Source: Lactarius indigo | Lineage: Eukaryota; Basidiomycota; Agaricomycetes; Russulales; Russulaceae | Length of the DNA stretch: 64,000 bases | Direction of reading: 5' to 3' | Assembly: GCA_025766275.1 (NCBI GenBank) | Contig: JAFKAC010000032.1 | Span: forward strand, 310,001 to 374,000 | In this document: positions 58,276-64,000 of the stretch, piece after piece | Layout: every line of letters starts with the position of its first letter | Position numbering within the stretch: the stretch's first letter is position 1 | The notes under the pieces: model-generated | The model's input: only the letters and a program-made list of their open reading frames with translations | Told to the model about the DNA's origin: nothing | Database searches by the model: none | Position numbers and translations under genes: made by a program

Positions 58276-60352
58276 TCATAGAGCCTGGCTCAGTCGTGTC
58301 CATGTCTACGCAGAAACGATGGGCGTCTTAAGAAAGACGCGGTGTGTGGTCAGACTCTAAAGATACCCTCGAAGCGCAAATGCCGCACTTGCCTTCTCCC
58401 ACGCATCGTACAGTGCTTTCTCCAGCCGTATACAGTACCAATCCCCATTCATTGCGTGCACTCCTAGGCAAAAGGTGCAGCGATCCGGTGCGGCATGCCT
58501 CCGGAGAGCTTCCAAGTATTTTTCGCGAATGCTCGAGGGTTTGATGAGCGGACGTGTGAACCCTTGGTTCAGCTCTTCGATCAGTGGACTAAAAAAATTG
58601 TACACCCATGGGGGCAATGCGGGCGGGGACTTTTTCGACTGGTCGTTTCAGGAGTAATCTTTGAGCGAGCGAGACAAAGAATAAAGGCACTGGTCAGAAA
58701 ATGACTCACGTGTCTGGGACAGTCGACCCATATTTTCGAGGGGCCGCTGTCGACATTGAGAAATGATCCCAAGCACGAGACGAGATTGTCTTTGTAGCCT
58801 TTACGAAAGCGAGAAAGCTCGCGGAGCGCCCATCCTTTGCACAGTCGCAACTCGTCTCCGAGGTGTTCAAATGTCATTGGCTGATTCAGAGTGAGACGCG
58901 CCGCCATTTCCATTTCCGGGGTGAGTCCGCTGCTGCTCGCGATGGCATACGCACGAAAGGCCTGCGCCCTATCCAGTGTAGGTGACCGCCCGCATGCGAC
59001 CTCGGCGCGTATGGCGGACTGAACGGCGTTCATCTCGTATTTCTGGGCGGCGGCAAGCAAAGCCAGGATCCTGTCGTATGATGCAGGTAATTCTGAAGGG
59101 ATGGGATACAAGATCGTAATGAGGGATCGCACTAGCTCCGCGTCTTCCGATATATCTACCACAGGCAGTCCGTTGACCATTTCGTTGTTTGCAGGCCAGG
59201 GAAGAGTAAACATATCCCTGAATACCCAGGACGAGGATGCCAGAACGGACTTGTGGGCAGGGAAGCTACAAAGGTCCGAGGTACGTACTACGACGTCCGC
59301 CTCGCTCAAGTCTAAGCATTCGGGCAGAGGCAAGGAGACAGTAGATGGACTCGGACTGGATTCGATCCCTAAGATAGACAGCTCTGATTCGGCCTGCGAA
59401 AGTGTCAGAATATTCTTAGTGTGTAGTTCGCATACACAATGCTCACCTCGTCCATACAGCGATAAACAGTGGCAGCCAGGATCGTCCAAAAGGTGTGCAT
59501 ATTCCTGACAGGTATAAGGGGACAAGACGAACACCGCGTTGTACCACCACCTGCGGTGTGCCGCGCCAGGGCCATTTGAAACTCAATAGAGTCGAAGCGA
59601 GAAGGGTGGTCTATTATGGACCATATGTACGACTCGATCCAGTAAGGGCTGCCGTTCTTAGCACTTTGAGAACAATTGAAACCCTTCAGCGCAGCACAGG
59701 CACCAGACAAGGGGAGGTTCAGCTTGAGCTGGGCCTGGACTCTTTGGTGATATTTCCAAAGTTGGTAAAGATAAGCGCCTGACATAATGGCGAGCTTGTC
59801 CTCGAGAGACTCGATCGTCAAAGTGGACTTCAATGTGAGTCGCGCCGCCTGAGTTGCTTCCTCCTGAAGTCGGTACCTCTGTGCGAGTGAGTAAGCGAGG
59901 AAAGCATTCTCCGGACCGATGAAAAATGGTTGTTTTCGAGAGAGAGAGCCCCGAATGTGTGTTAGCACGGAGCCCATCTCGTATTCTTGGGCAACCGAAA
60001 GGAGCTCCATAGTTTCTCGGAGAGTTGATGGGAGAACAGGATTTACGGGAAAAATGAAAGTGAGAAGACTGGAAAGAATTGCGCTACTCTCGGGTAACTG
60101 TACTTCGGGGAGCCGTGTTTGAGTACTTTCTGAATTAGACGTGTCAGAGGTGTCGGTTTCTGCTTGTATCAGATCTCCGAGCACGGTTGAACTCTTGATA
60201 AGATAAAGCTTGAGGACACGAAACGTCTGGGAGTCACGGGAGCGAAGGACGACGTCTGCATTGGGGTAGTCGAAGAGTACTTTAGAAGATTCAACAAGTT
60301 CGGCTACCGCGGAGGGAGAGGCTTGAGGAGAGTCTGGAATGACGGTAATCAT
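58276..60352 (-). CDS. Double-BTB/POZ domain protein, array gene 6 (type 2)
   Basis: Exons 60352-59447, 59393-58710 and 58638-58393, then a GC-AG intron 58306-58392 and a nine-codon exon to 58276 (621 residues), or read-through to 58357 (623 residues). Intron 58639-58709 (71 bp) is required for frame; intron 59394-59446 divides the halves. BTB-A has ADVVLRSRDSQTFRVLKLYL; BTB-B has ADVVVRTSDLCSFPAHKSVL and VFRDMFTLPWPAN. CTFCLGVH is exactly 29 residues before GCAAGT. It is closest to its neighbour at 55921-57922 in half B, so the two are probably sister duplicates. Confidence 0.85.
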
Positions 60353-60856
60353 GGAGGGTCAACGTAAAGGGCTCTTTAGAATGTCCACTGTTGGTCTATG
60401 AACTTGAAGATAACCCGAAGCCACTTGTATGACACATTTCTGGGTGTGTCCTGTGCCCTAACATCATTGTCCTAGTGGAACGAGCGCCAGTGCCACACCG
60501 GTAACTCACTATCGGTTATCAATAAGAAAAGTAGTACGAAGTTGGACACCGACAATTCCCACGCCACTCAGTTGTGTACGCAGCCAGATGACTGCTGAAT
60601 AACGTTCGCTCCATAGCGTTACACTCTCTTTACAGTATAAGAGACACTTTCTGTCTAAGTTTAGTTTACTTAACCGCAAAATTGACTTCCCGCTGGCACT
60701 GCCACTTGCATCGCAAGGAGCGTGTTTCCCTGAATTACTGAACGCGATAGTCGCAGATCGGGGACAGTTGGGGTAGGCATATAAGCCTTAAGAATACTTG
60801 AGCGTAGTCTGCGAACAGATCAAAAAAGTGCAGTGACATCTGGTTGAAGCGCCTAC
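60353..60856. other. Spacer at the right end of the array
   Basis: Nothing coding was recognised. A remnant of the terminal intron of the adjacent pseudogene begins at 60856. Confidence 0.45.
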
Positions 60857-62040
60857 CCTGTTCCGTGTTTGGGTCAGCGCACGTTCCAGCTCCGCGATAT
60901 ATTTCTCCCCCTCCAAAGCGTGCACCCCCGGGCAGAACGTGCACTTATCCGTAGTAACATGTTTCTGCAGAGCCGACATATATTTTATGCGAATATCCTA
61001 AGGTCCGACGATCGGGAAGAGATAACAGAGTTGTAGGAAAACAAACGTGAATTTGAGAATGTGTTTCTCCTCCTAATATGGTGGGAGCTGATCCGGCCTG
61101 TTGAGGGATTCGAATCAATTTCACAGGAAAAGTCGAGGATCAACGATGCTCACCTTTTCCATACTGTCACGGACAACAGTGTCTATAGTTGTCCATATGG
61201 TGCGGATAACATGCGGCCACAATGCGGGCATCGGCTGCTCCCATTAAAGCATTGCACCCAGGCCTTCTGGAATCCTACGAAATCCCGGACGAAAGGAAAT
61301 GCGGCAGATTGATATAAAATAGTCAAGCCAGTTCGGGATACCAGAAGAAGCGCGCGAAATACACTCTAAGCCTTTCAGCATAGAACTAGCGCTAGAGTCT
61401 CTGAAACCGCGGAGGTCTGTTTTGACTAAGTCAGATATCTTTCGCGGAACATTCAGAGTTCATGAAGAAACGCACCCAGCATGATACCGAACTTTTCCTC
61501 CAGAACCCGGATGATGAAAAATATATTCAAGATGAGCTGCGCCGCATTTACAGCCTCTTGACGCAGTTCTTACTTCTGAGCGAGGGAATATGCACGGAAC
61601 GCGTTGTCGTCGTGAATAGAATGGTGGGTCTCGTTGAGCGAGGCAGAGTCGTATGTGGGTCAGCACGGTGCTCACTTCGTACTTCTGAGCTGCTGCTGAG
61701 AGGAGCTCCATCGTCGCTTCTATGGCTAATGTCGGAGGGAGAGTAGGGAAAAGGGGGAAAATAAAACTGAGGAGGCCGATGAGGGTGGTGCCGCTCTCGG
61801 GTAGTTGGACTGCCGGAAGGGATGCTCCTGCGTTGGCAGGTATTGTGGAATTGAAGGCGTCTCGGATCAGTGCACCGAGTATGGGAGAGAACTTAGCAAT
61901 GTAGAGCCCCGGGACGCGAATTTCAAATGAATCTCTAGAACGCAGGATGGTGTCCGCACAAGAGAGTCAAGTAAGTTCTGTACGGATAGCATGTCACCCG
62001 AAATCGAGGTGGGTGAGACGTGAAGAGGGACTGGAGACAT
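60857..62040 (-). pseudogene. Double-BTB gene with BTB-B deleted and frameshifts in BTB-A
   Basis: From ATG 62040 a one-base loss shifts into ADTILRSRDSFEIRV, then LPAVQLPES, LLSFIFPLFP and MELLSAAAQKYEVSTVLTHIR, after which further shifts garble the helical region. The half-separating intron (61098-61153, GTGAGC/CAACAG) is intact, but exon 2 is only about 241 bases instead of about 960. It jumps from the first 50 bases straight to IKYMSALQKHVTTDKCTFCPGVH and ends at a normal donor (GTAGGC, 60856), 29 residues after the Cys. About 720 bases including all of BTB-B are missing. Confidence 0.8.
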
Positions 62041-62883
62041 GTGGAAATAGGAAATAGCTGGTAGAGTTCAGACGCAACCCCAACAGCTTTTTAAAGCGAG
62101 TGGAATCTACCGTGATGGTGGCAGCGGCCCTTTCGAAGGGAGAGCCACAGCGAAGTTGTGGAAAATGAGACTCGGTAAATAGCTTGAAGCGCCAACCGCG
62201 TCGTACGAGAGAAAAAGTGACAGACGACGTTCTGTGGCATCCACGTGACCGTGCCTTTCACAGTAAGTCCGCAGACTGCAGTATTCGCCCCCTTCAAGTT
62301 CTAACTTACTACAGTACAGTGAGGCGTGATTGAAGGTTAGGCAAAATATTACAGTAATACAGTAGCTAATGATTTTTATGAGATCCTTTACTTTTAAGCT
62401 TTTTCTACTCATTGAAAGCTCGGAGCACCCATGAGTCTGATCTGCGATGCGCCTGTCCAGTATCGATATCTAGCAATCTGTACAAGTAGCCGTACCCGTT
62501 TTTGTTTTTGCTTAAATAAATTTGACGGATTCTGACCATCGCCGATAGCGAAGAAAAACCGGACCCACGAGAACCCGCGCTTGATTGACATTGATAAGTT
62601 ATCTGAACTCCTGCTGTGCAACACGTACAGGCCGCCGTATGTATTTCCTTCGAGTTCTTTGCGGTGGAGCGGCTCACCTGACTGCTGTCAATTTGATATG
62701 CTAGGGGATTCCGTCATGAACTTGTGACTGCGGGTGTTGCGTGCATGTTACATCGGCCATCCAAGTTCCATCGATGTGAAGTAATTTGTTGGATTCCCCA
62801 CACCTGCTGCGCACAAGCGACCAGAACACGGCTTATGACAGGACCATTACCTCATCCTATGGAATGCGGCTGTGTGGTACTGG
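62041..62883. repeat. Intergenic; partial 5' flank repeat, copy 3
   Basis: From about 62560 the sequence resembles 6700-7200 ('cgtcatgaacttgtgac', 'gttccatcgatgtgaag', 'cattacctcatcct'). Bases 62041-62560 hold nothing recognised. This marks the switch back to the plus-strand short class. Confidence 0.5.
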
Positions 62884-62901
62884 CTCTTTTACAGTAAAAG
62901 C
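62884..62901 (+). promoter_or_regulatory. Diverged TATA-like box
   Basis: CTCTTTTACAGTAAAAGC occupies the place of the CTTTAAA box of the genes at 4110 and 7227. It is weakly conserved. Confidence 0.25.
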
Positions 62902-62924
62902 TACTGTGGATTGTTAGCGACATC

Positions 62925-64000
62925 ATGATACCCCATTCTAACACCATGCCTATCCTCCCTCCTACACCGACTCAGAAAAAGAAAGAAATACACTCTCCTG
63001 CAACCTCTGGACCGATTGAGGTCGCATCCGACGAGACATCACTCGAGACATCACACTTCGATTTCCCTGGATCTGATATCGTCCTTCGCTCCTACGACTC
63101 CCATGATTTCCGGGTGCTTAGGGTTTACCTCGTCACTTGCTCCCCGGTATTTCAAGGGCTCATTCAAAGCATTTTAAACGCTTACAATGTCCCCAACGAT
63201 GTAAAGCAAGAACCGCTTCCGGTAGTCGAACTACCAGTAAGCAAGGCAATCCTTTACAGCCTCCTCACTTTCATATTCCCCGTCGCCCCCGTCCTTCCTT
63301 CTACCACAGAGAAGATCATGGAACTCCTAGCTGTGACTCAGGAGTATCAAATGGACTCAGCTATGATTCATATCCGAAATGCCATCGCTCGACAAGATCC
63401 GCCGTTCCTTCGCCCAGAGACTGCACTGCACATTTATTTCCTTGCACAGCAGCACGAACTTCGTCGAGAGGCGCTTCAGGCTGCACGAGTTACGTTGCGC
63501 CTCCCAATGACCATTGAGGGTTTGGGAGACAAGCTCGAATTCCATGGCTTGACAGGCGCTTATCTTCACGAGCTTTGGAAGTATCACCAGCAAGTTTGGA
63601 CAGATCTCAGATCAGGAATTCTTGAGTTTAGAAACTCTGGTTTACCACACGATATACAAGTTCTGCGTTGTTCAGGTCCTCGCACTGGTAACAATTCTTT
63701 TCCGCAATGGCTTGATGGCTACATCAGGTCCATAACGGATGCTCCTCATCTCTTCGAGCTCACCGAGTTCGAAAATGCACGGGCACGCCACGTCAAATCT
63801 GAGACTTATCGTTCTCAATCGTGTTCATGTGCGGACATACCCAGCCAGGTCATTCTCACCTTCTGGGACGCCATGACCACTGTCGTTCATGAGAGGATTA
63901 AAAAGGTACATTTAACTGCTACGATTATCCTTCGTCGCAACGACTAATACAAACATCAACAGGCAGATTCGACTCTGACTCTCGTGAAAGAAGAGCCAAC
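62925..64000 (+). CDS. Double-BTB/POZ domain protein, short-class type, cut by window end
   Basis: Exon 62925-63905, intron 63906-63962 (GTACAT/CAACAG, phase 0) and the first 38 bases of exon 2 are present. The ATG equivalent to the other short-class genes is 62946 (after TTCTAACACC); an ATG seven codons earlier is also in frame. BTB-A has GSDIVLRSYDSHDFRVLRVYL, LPVVELPVS and ELLAVTQEYQM. A His then Cys-Ser-Cys precede the junction as in the genes at 4110 and 7227. Exon 2 starts ADSTLTLVKEEP, closest to the gene at 1135. Whether the B half is truncated like its sisters cannot be seen. Confidence 0.88.

Overview
The window looks like nuclear DNA of a mushroom-forming basidiomycete (Agaricomycetes). 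Genes are cut by many 50-70 bp GT-AG introns. The bystander genes (sedolisin protease, thaumatin-like protein, Crinkler/fungal-kinase relic, Tad-type LINE, hAT elements) are all typical of such genomes. No contaminating bacterial segment, CRISPR array or rRNA was seen.

The window is dominated by a clustered family of double-BTB genes: 13 apparently intact copies plus one cut by the right edge, one pseudogene with an internal deletion and one eroded relic. Each gene encodes two homologous halves, A and B. Each half is a BTB/POZ fold, then a helical BACK-like stretch, then a small His/Cys motif. A short phase-0 intron separates the halves. Three blocks are visible. (1) Plus-strand genes at 1135-2818, 4110-5681 and 7227-8807, and again from 62925, belong to a short class whose B half stops before the His/Cys motif. 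(2) Scattered full-length minus-strand genes lie at 9636-11645, 18912-20926, 28066-30183, 32923-34943 and 37488-39529. (3) A tight head-to-tail minus-strand array runs from 45838 to 60352 (six genes) and ends in a decayed copy at 60857-62040. The flanks of the plus-strand genes, and the spacers of the array, are themselves repeated, so whole gene-plus-spacer units were duplicated.

Between the blocks lie: two 1219-bp hAT-like elements in opposite orientation (12277-13495, 16665-17883), each with its own 8-bp target duplication, bracketing an S53 sedolisin gene (13828-15943); fragments of a FAD-linked (berberine-bridge-like) oxidase at 21273-21900, 26150-26870 and 27010-27260; a Crinkler-N/kinase pseudogene (22549-24491) with a duplicated first exon (24594-24936); a 5'-truncated LINE (30351-32169) interrupted by a solo LTR; a thaumatin-like protein gene (35442-36656); and a zinc-finger protein gene (42465-44429).

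BTB proteins commonly serve as CUL3 substrate adaptors or transcriptional co-factors. The sequence does not show which applies here. The birth-and-death pattern (duplicates, truncated class, pseudogenes, shifting splice sites) resembles a rapidly evolving recognition family, but that is inference. All gene models were built by eye from frame continuity, splice-site consensus and paralogue comparison.
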